A stretch of DNA of 64,000 bases, taken from contig NC_066333.1 in assembly GCF_022539315.1 (NCBI RefSeq), forward strand, positions 14,447,501 to 14,511,500, given 5' to 3'. The translations under genes and the position numbers were made by a program. This document shows, in pieces, positions 36,450-49,290 of this stretch. Numbering within the stretch: the first letter of the stretch is position 1; every line of letters starts with the position of its first letter. The notes under the pieces were generated by a model, which did no database searches, was not told where the DNA came from, and saw only the letters and a program-made list of their open reading frames with translations. This DNA is from Serinus canaria (taxonomy: Eukaryota > Chordata > Aves > Passeriformes > Fringillidae).

Positions 36450-39400
36450 TCTATTTTGGAAACTGCTGGCATAAACCCTTTTTCCTCTGTTAATATTTGT
36501 TTCTCTATTAGTACAGTTTTGAGTATTAAAGAATAACATTTACAGGTCATCATTAAAACTGACTTTCAATATTTTTGTTATCATGGAAACAAGGTTTACA
36601 TCTTGAAAATAGTCTTCATTTCTGAAGTGCATAATGAATACTTAGATATATTGAGCAATCTTATTTTCAAGTGAAGGCCCTTTCAGAGTAAAAAACTACG
36701 TAATGGAAAAGTTTGTATCAGTTTCACATTTATTAAAAATATATCTTCTTGTGAAACATGTGGCCTGACAATGTTTTTAATTATGAAAGCATTCTATAGC
36801 ATTTACGGAGAGACAGAGAGACTGTATGTGCTTTCATGCAGATCCTCTACAAAACATTGTGTCCTCCTCTCCTTGTTAACTTCATTATGCAGTCCTCATC
36901 TCCTCTCCAGAGACTTCTCCATTGTCAAGGGCAGCTGCATTTGCTTATTACAGGAACCTTGGTCATTAGTCACATCAAAACAAAGCAAAGCTCTTAATCC
37001 CATATTATAACTATAAATCAAGCCAAATTTCTTTTTAAGTGCAGTTACAATATATGGCTTTGGATGCATTTACCCTAAGGGCTGGTGTGTATATATATAT
37101 ATTTAATTGGTTTTCCCAAAAATTGTCTTCTCTAGTGGGCAGAAGAATAAGTAGAGTTTTGTGCCTAAGTCAGATCTTATTTATTTTCAAGATGAATGGA
37201 TTAAACTGAGAATCCTACCTCTGTGGAAGTCTGTTTCTCTCTGAGCTGCTCTCAGACTTATTGCAGTGAGTTGCTGAGAGGCTGTCTTGAGTATCTTACA
37301 TGCTGGTTGAAATTCAGATCTATCCTCTTATCTGATAACTTCAGATATTTCAGAAAATCCTCTCATCCCAAATCAGGCCTAATTGGCTAGCTCCAATTAT
37401 GAGAGGAGTGGATTCTAACAGAAGGATTAACCAGCATTCCTTTTGCTCATTGTGGAAATGGATTATGGTCAAGGCTGCCCAGGAATTATGGCTCTTAAGG
37501 CTTTTGCAATGTGATTTGGTATCTGTTCAGTCCATAATGTTTTTTTTTTTAAATCATAGTATTCATGTTTTGCAGAGTCAGTTACTGCTACAGATAACTG
37601 ATGCGCAGCACTGATGTGCTGTGAGAAGCCAGGCCAGAAGAGTGTGGGGAGCGAGCCCTGGGCAGGGTCCAGGACAGTGCCCTGCTGTGCTGAGGGGAAT
37701 GCCTGAAGCCTCTCACTGCTGCACGGACACTCTTGGGTCGGAGGGGCTTTGCTTCTTGCCCACTGGAAGGAAGGAGCTGACAATGTCACCCGTCCTCCCT
37801 CGTTGGTACCTGACAGTGCAATGAAATTTTTTGCGTACAGGCAAATCTAAAACCTCCAGGGAAGGACATCCCTCTCATCAGACCTGGATTCAACTTTCCA
37901 GGCTTGTTTCCAAGATTCAGTTGCTGAATGCTTTGGGAAGGCCTTGGAACTGACATTTTTCTGGGAGATATTAATGGAAAGGAGGGAGTGAGAGGTAGAT
38001 GGTTTCCTTAGGAACACAAAGACCTTAATCATTCCTGTTTTGCATTCTTGTATTGTTTGCCTGTAACATTTTATCTTGATTTCAATATTCTTTTGCATTC
38101 TCTGTGCTGCAATAAGTAAGAGATTTGTGAGCATTTGACTAATGCTCTGTCATCTGACCTACGTTACCATTAAAAATCCCTGGACTGTTTTGCATGTCTT
38201 GATTTGATTATCAGAATGGTTCTTAACACTTGATTTTTCTAGAGACAGCTGTGCTGATCAGTTGCTCATCTTACTTATAACAAAATTTAAATAGCATGCA
38301 CACTTCTTCTTTTAAGTGCTCCAGCAGTGGCAGTTTTGCTTGCATTTGATAGTCAGATTTCCTGTGGCTTCTTTTGTGGGTACTGAAGTTATAAGAGCAT
38401 TTTTGTTGGTAAGACTTCAGAATTAGAGTGAAATACAAGCTGTCAAGGAAGGTCTGCTGTGTGCAGAAATACTGCTAGGAATATTGTTTGTGATGGGAGA
38501 CTTAGCCTCAGTGACTGCTTTGTTGTACTTAGTGCAATGTAAAATTGATGCTTCTGGGTCAGTGACAGCTTATATTGCGTGTGACGTTTTGGTAACTGAG
38601 CCTATTTCTCCTTGTGAGGGAGGCTTTCAGCTTCTTGTATTTCATCTTACTGGGTGATACTGAAGAGAGCATCTTTAGTTAATAGGACAATTTGGGAGGC
38701 TCTTGGGTATCCTGGAGTTGCTCTAGCTTGCAGAAGGGATGGTTGCTGAACTATCAGGCACACTGATGAGACCTTGTCTTTGGTATATTCCGGTTCTAGA
38801 TAAATGTCCAGAGCTGATCAGGCATGTCTGAAATGTTAGTTTTGTTTTGTTAGTTAAATGCCCCAAGTCCTGAGAGTGCTGGAGATTCATTAATGAAATT
38901 TTAATGAACTTCATGAATCCTCTGACTTTAGAAATGGAACATCCTTTTTTCACCACCTGGGTATGTGATCCTTAATGAATAACAGAAGAGCCTTGGAGTG
39001 TCAGTTGTAAGGGTTGCTACCCCACAGCAAGGGCTGGAATCCTTGTGTAACATCAGTGTCACACTCGATACCTTAACAGTAAAATCACATATCCTATTGA
39101 AAAAGCCCTTCCAGATTTCAACCCACAAATAGAACTTTAGTGGGGCCTTTTAGAATTGGAGGCTTCTAGACAGCCAGTATCATTGCAATCAGCACAGGCA
39201 AATAGCCATGAAACTGGGCCTTGAGCAGAAGCTTGACTCAAAGGAACTCTTGGCAATGTTATGCAAATGTCAGCCTGACAAAGCCTTATAGTTCTCCTGT
39301 TCTCATTGTGACTTGAAGCAGGCACTGAAAAGATGGATAGAGTTGGGCTGTGATTTCTTTATTATTGTTGTATCACCCTGCATTAAAAAGTACTAGTTTC

Positions 39401-39734
39401 TTCCTTGAATTAGAACTAGTTTCCTCCCAACCTCAACCAAGGGATTTTAAGCCAAAGTGCTACTCATGTGCAAACCTTTTAGCAGTGATTGTTTGCAGTT
39501 CAGCTTAGATCTATGGGGAGTTTCAAACTAACCTGATCTAAGATACTTCCATAGAAATCAGCGTCTGCATTGAGGTTTGCACCTGCTTGAATAAATTCCT
39601 TTAAATAAGCAAGATCAAAATACTGTCTTTTGCCCACATTTGAATTCTCTCTTCATTCCACCTCTTCATTCTCATGTAAGATCTTGATACAAGTGGTCAG
39701 CATGGAGGAGTCCCGGTCCTGGAGGTAGGAGTGG
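36450..39734. other. Intron 1 segment without recognised genes
   Basis: This is AT-rich DNA with a short TA run at 37087-37102. No exon, RNA gene or clear transposon is recognised. Confidence 0.55.
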
Positions 39735-40066
39735 AAGGCTGGAGAAGGGAAAGCTTAACCTTGGTTATAGAGGGTTGCGTTAGATCTCAGCCAGACAGAC
39801 TAAATGCCCGTAAAACCATGAGCCCCCATGCATGCACCCACGGGTGCTGAGGGAGCTGGCGATGCTAACCTGCTCTCCCATCATCATCTCTGAAAAATAA
39901 TGGAGAGTGAGAGAGGTGCCTGACGACTGAAGGAAAAGTCAATGTCAGCCCCATTCTATGGAAGTGTAAGACGAAGGACCTGTGAAACTCCTGGCCAGTC
40001 AGCCTCATCTCCATCTCTGGAATGGTGACAGAACAGATCATTCTAGAGATTACTGTCAGCACCAGA
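39735..40066 (+). mobile_element. CR1 LINE fragment (pol region before the RT core), decayed
   Basis: The + strand from about 39820 reads MHPRVLREL in one frame and, further on, pieces resembling EVPDD, WPVSLISISG and EQIILE. These are the familiar stretch of CR1 ORF2 just before and into the reverse-transcriptase domain (HPRVLREL ... GEVPEDW ... RPVSLTS ... VMEQVILE). In-frame stops and at least one frameshift show that it is dead. The homology fades at about 40066 without a recognisable 3' tail, so it is an internal fragment. CR1 is the dominant LINE of birds and other sauropsids, and this is the clearest lineage clue in the window. Confidence 0.8.
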
Positions 40067-41456
40067 ATATGGTTTTTGTAACTAGCATGTTGATAATCAA
40101 GAGCATGTATCAGTAAAAGCCCACGGATATTGGAGAATTAGTGATTTTTTTTTCAAGAGCACCTGCTGTATACAAAGCTGTAAATCTCTGCAAGAGGCTT
40201 GTCCTTTCTGGTGTATGTTGTGTGAAGGGTCTGAGCGTTTTGCAGAAAAAAATGCCACTTCCCTGCTCTTTGGATGCAATCTGTCAGTCATCAAAGATGT
40301 TTTACAAAAGCTAATTCTAAGAGTATGTCCTACAAAAGCTATCAAAAATGTAACATGATGGAATATAGGGTGTAAAAACAATACCATGCGAGATATTCAG
40401 CCAGTGCAGAATTGTCTCTGGAACATGCTTCACTAGGGCAAGATGTTCTTAAAATGATTGAAGTTTTATCTGGTGTTTGAGCATTTAAAACATCCTTGCA
40501 TGGCTCACTGGTGTTACCTGGAATAAACCTTCCCCTAGTTAATGGTCACCATAATGAGCCTTTGGAAAACAGAGCATGTCTTTTAAATATTTGTTCTGCG
40601 TGTGCTTGTCATGATAGAGACTAGTTTATGCTAGCATATGTGAACAAATCTTTTAAAATCTGGAAACGTGAAAGTTTGTTTGAAGGAAAACAGCTGAAAA
40701 GTGTTGTTCCTCTATTACTGTTTTTCTACTAAATTTGAAAGGTATCAGTGACTGCTGTGACGATTCAAAAGGAGGAAGGATATAGGAGAGGCTTTTTTAA
40801 TAAATTGTGCTCTTAGTTCCTGACTGGCAGTTGAGAGTCAGCAAAGATGCCCCCTCAGGTGGAAGTAGTAATTCCCTGGACATTTTAGGCAGAGAGCTTC
40901 TATTACCTTGCAGTTCAGGTGTATTGGTTTCTGTCTCTATGTAGTTCAGTCATATTATTTTTTATCTCTAGAAGATTTGCTTTCCAGTCTGTGGATATTG
41001 CAATGGAAAAACAATGATGCAACTCAAACTTAATTGCTCTTGGTGAGTGGAGTGGTGAAGAGAAAGGATTAATATTTGCCAGTGTCTTTAGGTGTTTCTG
41101 TGGTATATGTCTCAGTGATATAAAGTAAATGCTGATTAATGTAACGCTTTGCTGAATAATTTTGAAGAGCTCAACTTCCTTGTTGTGCTCAAGAAGCTTT
41201 CTGGTACCTGCTTTCTTAAGGAATGCTTAAGCTGCTCCATGCAAAACTGGTGGTGGCTGTCATGAGTAGAAGGTGCTCATGTAGAAGAGAGCCCCATTAG
41301 CAGGAGATGGACATTGTTGTGTCCATTTGGGAAGGTAAGAGTAGCACTGTGTTGTTTTTCATTTGGTTCCGTTAGGTTACCCTGGAAACATTTGTTAACA
41401 CCCTTAACTAAAATCTCGTGGTTTATCTATGACTAGGATGTGAGTTTTCTATTCTG
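40067..41456. other. Intron 1 segment between two CR1 fragments
   Basis: This stretch is AT-rich and I see no convincing CR1 coding sequence in it. The two flanking CR1 pieces are in the same orientation and the same order as in an intact element, so it may include unrelated or heavily decayed sequence. Confidence 0.45.
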
Positions 41457-41524
41457 CTATCCTGAGACCCCATCTAGAGTACTTTGTCCAGCTCTGGGAC
41501 CCCCAGCATAGGAAAGAGGTGGAC
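41457..41524 (+). mobile_element. CR1 LINE fragment (C-terminal pol region)
   Basis: In one + frame the sequence encodes LRPHLEYFVQLWDPQHRKEV followed by DLL. This is the well-known C-terminal CR1 ORF2 motif (RPHLEYCVQ.W.P...KD...LE). The match stops abruptly after about 68 bp. It is a short internal fragment with no function expected. Confidence 0.8.
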
Positions 41525-44500
41525 CTGCTGCTGTCTTTTCTTTTTAAGAACTACTCCTCACAAGTCTTAAGAGATAGGATAGATAAGCTTTGTCTAAATC
41601 TGTACATTAGTTTATGTTGACATGGCAGAGATGTAGATACATGATGCTGTTTATGTTTTGTGAACGAAGAAATGCCAATGGAGAACCCAAAGCGATTTAC
41701 TGTGGGCTGTAGGTGGATTACTTTAGGTTATAAATGGCACCATTTTATTGGGGGAATTTAAATTCAGGAATTGCTCATTTGTCATTTTGTGTTTAAACTT
41801 TACAACAGGGAATAGATTGAGACTATAGAACACTAAAAAATAACCGCAACAGTGAAAGACAATCGCTTTTCATCAGTATAAAAATATTTTCTCTAAATAA
41901 TCCCATGTATTCTGGTAAGGGATTAAGTAATTCCCTTCTCTTGGGCTGGTCATGTTGATTTAAGAATGCTGAAGTCTCTAGAAACAATACACAAGAAATA
42001 CAAAGAATAAGAATAAGCTGTACTCTTATGAGAGAAGCAAATAAGAAAAATGTTTCTTTATAGATCCTATGAAATTCTTAGCCCAAAAAAGTCTTGTGTT
42101 TGAAGGAAAGGGTTAAAACTAGCAGATTTGGCAAGGAGGAAATAGTTTTGCTCAAAGTGACCTTACAGCAGAGAATGCTGAGTATCAGTGTGGGGAAACT
42201 CCATTTATTGTGTAGTGTTGTTGATCATCTGCCTGCTTTGTGAAAAGAATTCCTGTGTAGAGATAACACACTCTCAGGGACATGCTTGAGCCTCCTGCTG
42301 GGAGAGAGAGACAGATCATAAAAACGCAGCCTTGTGATAAACTCCGCATGTGTGAAGCCCTTAATATCGGGGCAGGCAGGGCCTCCCTCCCCCTGCCGCT
42401 GTGCACTGGGATGAGCTGAGCAGAGTGGAGCCTGTGTCTTCTGCCCCAGGATGAGCTGAGCCTAACAGCATTGTTGGCAGTGGAATGTGATAAATCTGCT
42501 AATTGCATTTTGGGTGTGGTTTGCTGGTCACCTTGGTTACTTGTATGTACTTTCTTGGACACTCAGGAGAGGGAAAGTGTAGTGTGGGCTAGAGGAGCTG
42601 AAGATGTATATATGTTTGTGAACTTTTAATATAGAAAATTAGACCTTGATAAAAGCCACAGATAATTTCTATAAAATCAAAATCCTTTTTAACCAGCTGT
42701 AAGTTGCATTGGGGGTCTGACATGCAAGTTGTGTCCAACAAGATCTTACTGGCAGGGACTTCCCATATTGTATGTCTTTCTAAGAGGGAGGTAGGTGGTG
42801 AGTGCTTAGCATGAAATTTGGAGATCCAAATGCAAAGGCACCAAGACTAAGAGGAACAGATCCTTCCAGATCCTAAACCTAAGTTCATGCCTTGGAGCAA
42901 TGTGAACCAAAAGACACAGATCAGTCAAGCACATCTGCTGTCTTTAGAGAGACCTCCATGAGCTGGCACCACGGAGCCAGGGTGGGTTGTGTACCCTGTC
43001 CTTGTGAGGCGTGGGAAAAAACTGTCCCATTAGGAGAAAAAACACCTTCAGATATGGAAGCATTTACTTTCCTTTTGCCACTAAACTAGAACAAAACATC
43101 CATGGTATAGACCTAAAAGCAAAGATGTTATAACTGGGTTTATCAAAGAGTGAAAAAAGAAGCAATGGAGTGCAGAAATCTTGGCAAGGTGTGCCAAAAT
43201 GTTCCTGGGCAGTGCTTATGTTGTTACTATCACTTATTTTGTCATGTCAGAGACAGTATTTAATTCTGTGTTAGGTCTAAATTAATCAGTTATTTCAGAG
43301 AAAGAATTTAGGCATAATGTAAATTTTAAGCAAGGAACCTCTGCAGTCACTCCTCCAAGGTGCAGGCTCATTAGCACTCCAGTGCTATCTTCTCCCAGGG
43401 CACCATGTGAAAACGTGTAAGGAAAATTTTGCCTTTTGTTCACACACCTCACTTCTTCACAGGTCTGCCTGTCTCCTTCCCCCATATTCTCTATTGTTCC
43501 TTCTGCTGTTTCTGGAAAAAGCTAAAGGAAAGAAGTTTGAATTCTGGGAAGGAAGTTGTCACTCGTGCTGTACCTCCTTTTTTACCCGACCCTTTCGGAT
43601 AATTGTGAAAGGTTTATATCGGTATCATGAAATATTCTGATGAGAACAGTGGGCTTCAGTATCTATAGCATGTCTTTGTCCATGACCACCTGTACTAGCA
43701 TTTTCTTTTTACTTTGTTTCCTGATTTCTGATCAAAGTTTTTCATAATTACCTTAAAAGACTTAGTTCTTGCCCATATTCATATGACCAATGTTCTGTTT
43801 GTTTTACAGAGGTGTTTGAAATATTCTAGTGTTTTGCAGAGTTTGCTTGAATCATGCTATCTCTCCCTTACAAATTAGTGGTGATTTATTAAGATTTTGT
43901 AGGAAAGATAACAAATCCAAGGAGCACTCAAAGCAGATTTTCCTGAAATAACCCTGTCGTTATTTTATTGCTTCAGCATTCAGACATGAAAAATTAAATA
44001 CTTTGAAAATAAAAAATGTCAACATCCATCTATGATGGAAGAAAGGCATTTCCTAGAAATGACTCTACTTCATTTGGGTAAGTATAGTATTAGGCCTAGT
44101 ATTATTTGTTATAGTACTAATGTTATATTTAATTAAAAACAGTGGATTTTGAAGGGAATTCTAGGATAATGGGATGGTTTTGTAAGTAACAACCACCATA
44201 ATTAACCATCTAGATTCTGAACAATCATTGCTATTAGCTTCCTGCCTCCTGTATGAAGCGTCAGCAGCACTATAATGCACAGGAGGACCTTGGATCCAGG
44301 GCCATGGGTTACATCTCAGAAGATTTCTGGCATCACTTTGTGTGGTTCACTCTTTTAAGAGTCCTGCCCCAAATATGGAGTTTGGTTTGTGACAGTTCTG
44401 TAATTAGAAGCATTCTTGGCAGCCCCAGGGCAAGGGGTAAGGTAAAGATGAGGTACCAGCCTGCCTTTCCAATCAGTAATTGACAAGGCTTCAGGAGTGA

Positions 44501-45102
44501 TGGGATAAAAGCCATGTAAATTAGCGGTATGATAACGAACCAGAAATCCCATCAGTAGCAAGGGACCTGTCACTTTTAAGGCTGAGGTTAGAACTTCCTA
44601 ATTCTGTAGAATTATGCCCATGCAATCAGCATGTGCATTTGAAACAGGTGCTTTATTGTACGGTGCCAGTGATAGAAGAGCAGCCAGCCAAGAGTCAATA
44701 CAGTGAGCAGGGAGTAATTTGTGTGGTCTGTTTCAGACCAAATGGTCATGCATAGCTTTACTGTGGTATTCAAAAAATAAAGAGGTTTAGCACAAGTTCT
44801 GTACTTAGCAAACAGTAATCCAGTGCTTTGCTTTTACTGTTTTCTACTCCATTTGCCAGAAGTAATAAAACAAGGAGTAGTATAGGCACTTGTGGGTAAT
44901 TGCATCTTGCCTTATGTTGCTTTTCAGAACAGTAAGTGAAATCAACAAATGTTTGGATTGCTACCTGGAGGGAGCCAGGAGTCACTGAAAAGGGCTTTGA
45001 GCAGACAGCAGCCCTTTACCATTGAGGGATCTTGCAGTGCCTCAAAGACTGTTCTACTAGGGGAGAAATAAAGTCAAAACAAAAATTCCAGGCACCTTAC
45101 CA

Positions 45103-45162
<60 letters not shown>

Positions 45163-48100
45163 GGATTGTAATGCTTATAGGTTCCACTCAAATCTGGAGG
45201 CACTAATAGCATGACAAGCTACTATCTTTTCCATTGAACAGATAGTAAGCATCAGAATCATATAATGCACAGCCGCCTAGCTATTGTGGTGATGTGCTCC
45301 CAGCTGTGAGGTGCTTTCAGTAGAGCACTGCCCTGAAGAAGAGTTTAGGTTTTTTGGAGGTGCATTGAAGAATAAGTAAAATAAATATAAATACTTCTTG
45401 TGACATCCTGTGCTTATTACTTCCTGCTGTGGTTTCTCAATGTTTCTCATGGGTGTTTTGTATTTTGTTTTGCTTTCAGTCCCAAGTGGCTGACAGCAAG
45501 AGCAAGGCCCTGTGCTTTGGCATGGCTGTTTTTGTGTTGTCAGGGATGTTGGTGTCAGAGCTTTGTGTTGGTTTTTCAAAGTTCAGTTAAGTGCCCTGGA
45601 GGTTTTTTTTTGTCATTTCTTATTTAGCTTCTCTTCTGCTTCCTGCTGTAAGACTAGCAGAGAGTATTCTAAGCTTCCCTCCCCAGAAAACCACAGGACA
45701 GCTTTCAGCATCGGTAGATTGAAAAAAGGAAGGTGGGCTCTTCCCAGTTCGGATCAGTGATTCCCAGAGTACAGAGTGCAAGACTCTGCTTGGGCTGTTA
45801 GCAAAGAAGGAAGGATTTCAGTTCCAGTTTTCCTCCTGTTTTTGCTTTGTCTGCCATCTGTAGTGCATTTAAACACAGTTCCTTAATTTGGTACATGACT
45901 CAAAGAAAAAGGGGCTTGATAAAGGATCCTGTATTGATGTGGAAGTTGATGGAGCATCCAGAATTTCCTGGTACCTTTACTGTGCAAAGACTGAAACAGT
46001 TCACTAGAACAGATGTTACCTCTATAAGCTTCTAAACACTTATTCTTAAAAAGCTGTTAGATCGATTGCATTTTCTATGGGAATGACCAACACTTATTTA
46101 AAACGTCTGATGTCTAAATTCAGCTTTTTGTGTGTGTTTTGCCTTTTAAGTTGGCTAATGCAGTTGTGCTTAGGTATGCAAATTGGGTGTGTTTTTTTCT
46201 CTGAACAGTCAGCTATTTAAGCAGAGTAGCTCTGAAAAGAGATCCACAAATGGAGCTTATTTATAATCCAGGACTTCACACTTTATTTTGTAGAAATAAA
46301 ATCGGTTAGTGTTTTAATACAAAACTGAGTTGAAACAGACATTTATTTAATTGGCAGAACTTCAAATTCCAGCTTTATGAAGAGAATTCCAAGCATCTGC
46401 ATAGATGCACCACAAGGCACTGGCAGTCTGAGAGTGTTTCTTTTATTAAATTTTGTGGTGTTATTCCACTCTAAATATTTTATTACAAATAAAAGCCCTG
46501 CTCTGTGTGAGCACTCAGTAACTGGCAATCAGCTGAGTTCACAGATGCAATTGGTACTCTTGCAAAGGCTACATTCAATCCAGTGTGTAAATGTGGTAGA
46601 TGAGGTTTAAAACAGCTATTTGCTTTGGCCCAGCATGCACCTGAGCTTGGCAGCATATTTTGAGGTTTGTTCTTTGGACTGATAGAGATGGATCCTTGGA
46701 GGAAGTAGTGTCAGCAGTGTCAGAGGTGACTGGCGATGGACTTGGACTGGGAGCTGCTGCACTGGCAGAAAGGATGAATGGCAGAATTGGCTCTAAAGGG
46801 AACTCCGTGTGTGAATTTCTGTGCTAGACTGTAGGTGCTACTAGTCAGTTTCTAATGAAAAGGCAGCTGAAGGGGAAGTATTGCAGAAGAGAAGATGGCA
46901 GCCTGAATGAATGGTTTACTAAACTCACCAGCCAGTGCATTGGCATGCAGGCAGTGTGCTTAATGCCCTTTCTTCAGCAGGGACAATTTCTGCAGCTGGA
47001 TGGAGTGGTGAACAAAATCATATGTAATCCTAACGGCAGCTCTGCAGATGTCAGATACTTACACTGAAAATAGTTCAGTTTTCAGAAGACTGTCCTGGTG
47101 ATAGGTCCCCAAGTTGCTTTAATAATTGTTTTTGTAATGCAGGGGAGAAAGGTGTGGCAGTACTGAGAAAAGGGCAGGTTGCAGAAACAGGCTGAGAATT
47201 GGAGAGATGTTTCCTAGCAATGTAACGCTTCAGATGAAAGAAGGTCAGGTTTTACCTGGTTTTAATTTAAAAATGTCATGATACTTCAAAAAAACTGTTT
47301 TGATCACAAAGCCCCTTCTAAAATTAAAATTTTAGTAATTATTTTTAAGGTTTTCCATCTGTTTGCACTTCTGTAAAGAAAGAGCAAGTGTATATACCAA
47401 AGCTACATTTTTAGCTTTGCTCTAGACTATGCATAGATTAGAAACACAGCTGCCAACACCTCCCTCCTGCCGAAAGCCAGAACACCAGACCTGGCACCAG
47501 CAACAGCAGCGTGGCCTCACAGACCCTCCAGGCCAGTGCGAGGCCATGGGAAGGCTGGGGAGGGCAGTCTGCCTGCTGGAGTCCTTCAGTTCAGGGGCTG
47601 CAGCAAGCTTCACTAGCTCAACTTCCCCTTTATGTTTAAAATATAATGGTCTCATTCTTCACTCCGTTTCACAGGAAGCTGGAGTTTAAGACTGTGTGTG
47701 ATATGATTGTGTTCTGCAAGAACGTGTGTGCAGAGAAGGAATGCCACCATGAGAGAGAGGATTTCTTCAGTCTGTCACAAGAAAACTAATGTATTTGATG
47801 GGGAACTATGATACCCAGCTCTGGCTGGCTTGAGGCAGTAGGACAGGCAGTGGTTTTAGACTCTTCTAGCTCTCAGACCTGACAAAATGGCATATTTTCC
47901 ATTTGTCCAAGAGGAAATGTGACTGCTAAACATTGAGTATTGGGTGCAGTGAAGAGTTTGGGTCTGTCTGGGCACCCCAAATGGGTGTGGTTTTGAGTAG
48001 CCTAAATGTTCTAGGTATGTAAAGCTGGGCAGGAACCCTGACCCAGTAAGTTGAGTAAGCTTTCTCACGATATTTCTGAGGTCAGAGCTTGACTCTAGAG

Positions 48101-48579
48101 CACTCTGCAGTGGCCTTTCGGTCTGCAATGCTGTTTCTGAAAGAGAAGAAGAAAAAAAACCAAACAAGGGCCATGAATGACATTGCTTTCAGGGAGATTT
48201 CTAATTTTGTTAAAATGTTGGCATTTTATTTCATAATTAATTAAGAATTTTCTCTTGCCTGTTTTTTCCCAAACAGTCTGTGCTTTCCACTGTGTTCGGC
48301 AGACTATTGGGGAAACTCTGAGCCATTCCCACGAGCATGCAGGTGGTGCACGCTTCGAAATGGTGCGGGTTGGTTAGGAAAACCAGCTCCGATCAGCTGC
48401 TGGACCTTCAGCCAAACCGTCTGTTCCTGCCCTGGGGTAGTAATAAAAGTGTACTTGTGAGGTTCATTTGTCTAATTCTTTGTTTAAACCAACATGTGAA
48501 AGATGCTCTTCGGTTTTTTTCCCCTCTCTTTTTTTGTGTGTAAATAATTGCAAATACATCAAGGCAGATTTTGCATGTG
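41525..48579. other. Intron 1 segment without recognised genes
   Basis: No exon or RNA gene is recognised. The stretch contains the long AT dinucleotide repeat at 45105-45159 and otherwise ordinary AT-rich intronic sequence with short open frames. Confidence 0.55.
45105..45159. repeat. (AT)n microsatellite, about 27 repeats
   Basis: A perfect alternating AT run of 55 nt. It is self-complementary, so it can extrude as a hairpin or cruciform and is likely to be length-polymorphic and error-prone in sequencing. Confidence 0.97.
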
Positions 48580-49290
48580 CCGCTGTGCGTGACACCCGTC
48601 TGTGTGTGCAAGGGCAGTCACCGGGTGAGGGCGAAGCACGTGCTAAGAAATTGGCAAGTCAAAAGCTGAGTTCCTTTCTTTCCTGTGGTAGGAAGTGTAA
48701 ATGCACTGTGCTGGAGGTTAGGATTGCTCCTTTTGTTTTCTTTCTCTCAGGGAACTTTCTCCCATCTGTTGCTGAGAGACAATAACCACCGGTACTTAGA
48801 GAGACGGAAGCAGCGGCCGAGGTTCAGGGCAGGGGTGGGACTGGCTGCTCTCTCAGCTTAGGGGATTCTCCTGTGGGGAGAGGCCCCGGAGGCTGGGGCA
48901 GGGGCGGCTCTGGCTCTCCGCTCCCGGCACGGAGGGGAGGCAGGCCGCTGAGGCAGGCCGCTGAGGCAGGCCGCTGAGGCCGGCCGCTGAGGCAGGCCTC
49001 ACTGCGGGGAGCTCGCCCCCGCTCCGGGGCTCCGACCCCTGCTGCTGCTCCCACCGTGAGCGAAGCTCTGCTCGTAGGAGCGCCTGTTGGACTGGGACCG
49101 TATCGACACCTGCCTCACCGAACAGGCGACCCTTCGCCAGCTGCCAGGGGCCCCAGGGAAAACCCGGGGCCCCTCTCCCGGCCGTGTTCGGGAGCCCGGC
49201 TGCTGCTGCTGCCCAGCCCCGCCAGACAGACGTGCCCTGCAGAGGAAACCTCTGGAAGCAATCTCAATGTTTAGCTCCAAAGTCTGATGC
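48580..49290. promoter_or_regulatory. Intronic CpG island, candidate alternative promoter
   Basis: Inside otherwise AT-rich intron 1, GC and CpG content rise from about 48580 and are highest from 48800 to 49260. A CACGTG E-box lies at 48637-48642, a GACGGAAG ETS-like site at about 48804-48811, and a 13-bp tandem repeat at 48939-48998. Possible splice donors exist on the + strand (for example CACCGTGAGC near 49052-49061). Two overlapping + frames (49056-49274, 49087-49287) and a minus frame (48999-49280) are open but resemble nothing I know. An internal promoter for a shorter PREX1 transcript or a non-coding RNA is possible. A non-promoter GC-rich segment is the alternative. Confidence 0.5.
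48939..48998. repeat. 13-bp GC-rich tandem repeat
   Basis: Four adjacent copies of GGCAGGCCGCTGA start at 48939, 48952, 48965 and 48978 (the fourth reads GGCCGGCCGCTGA), followed by a partial fifth GGCAGGCC at 48991. Confidence 0.92.
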
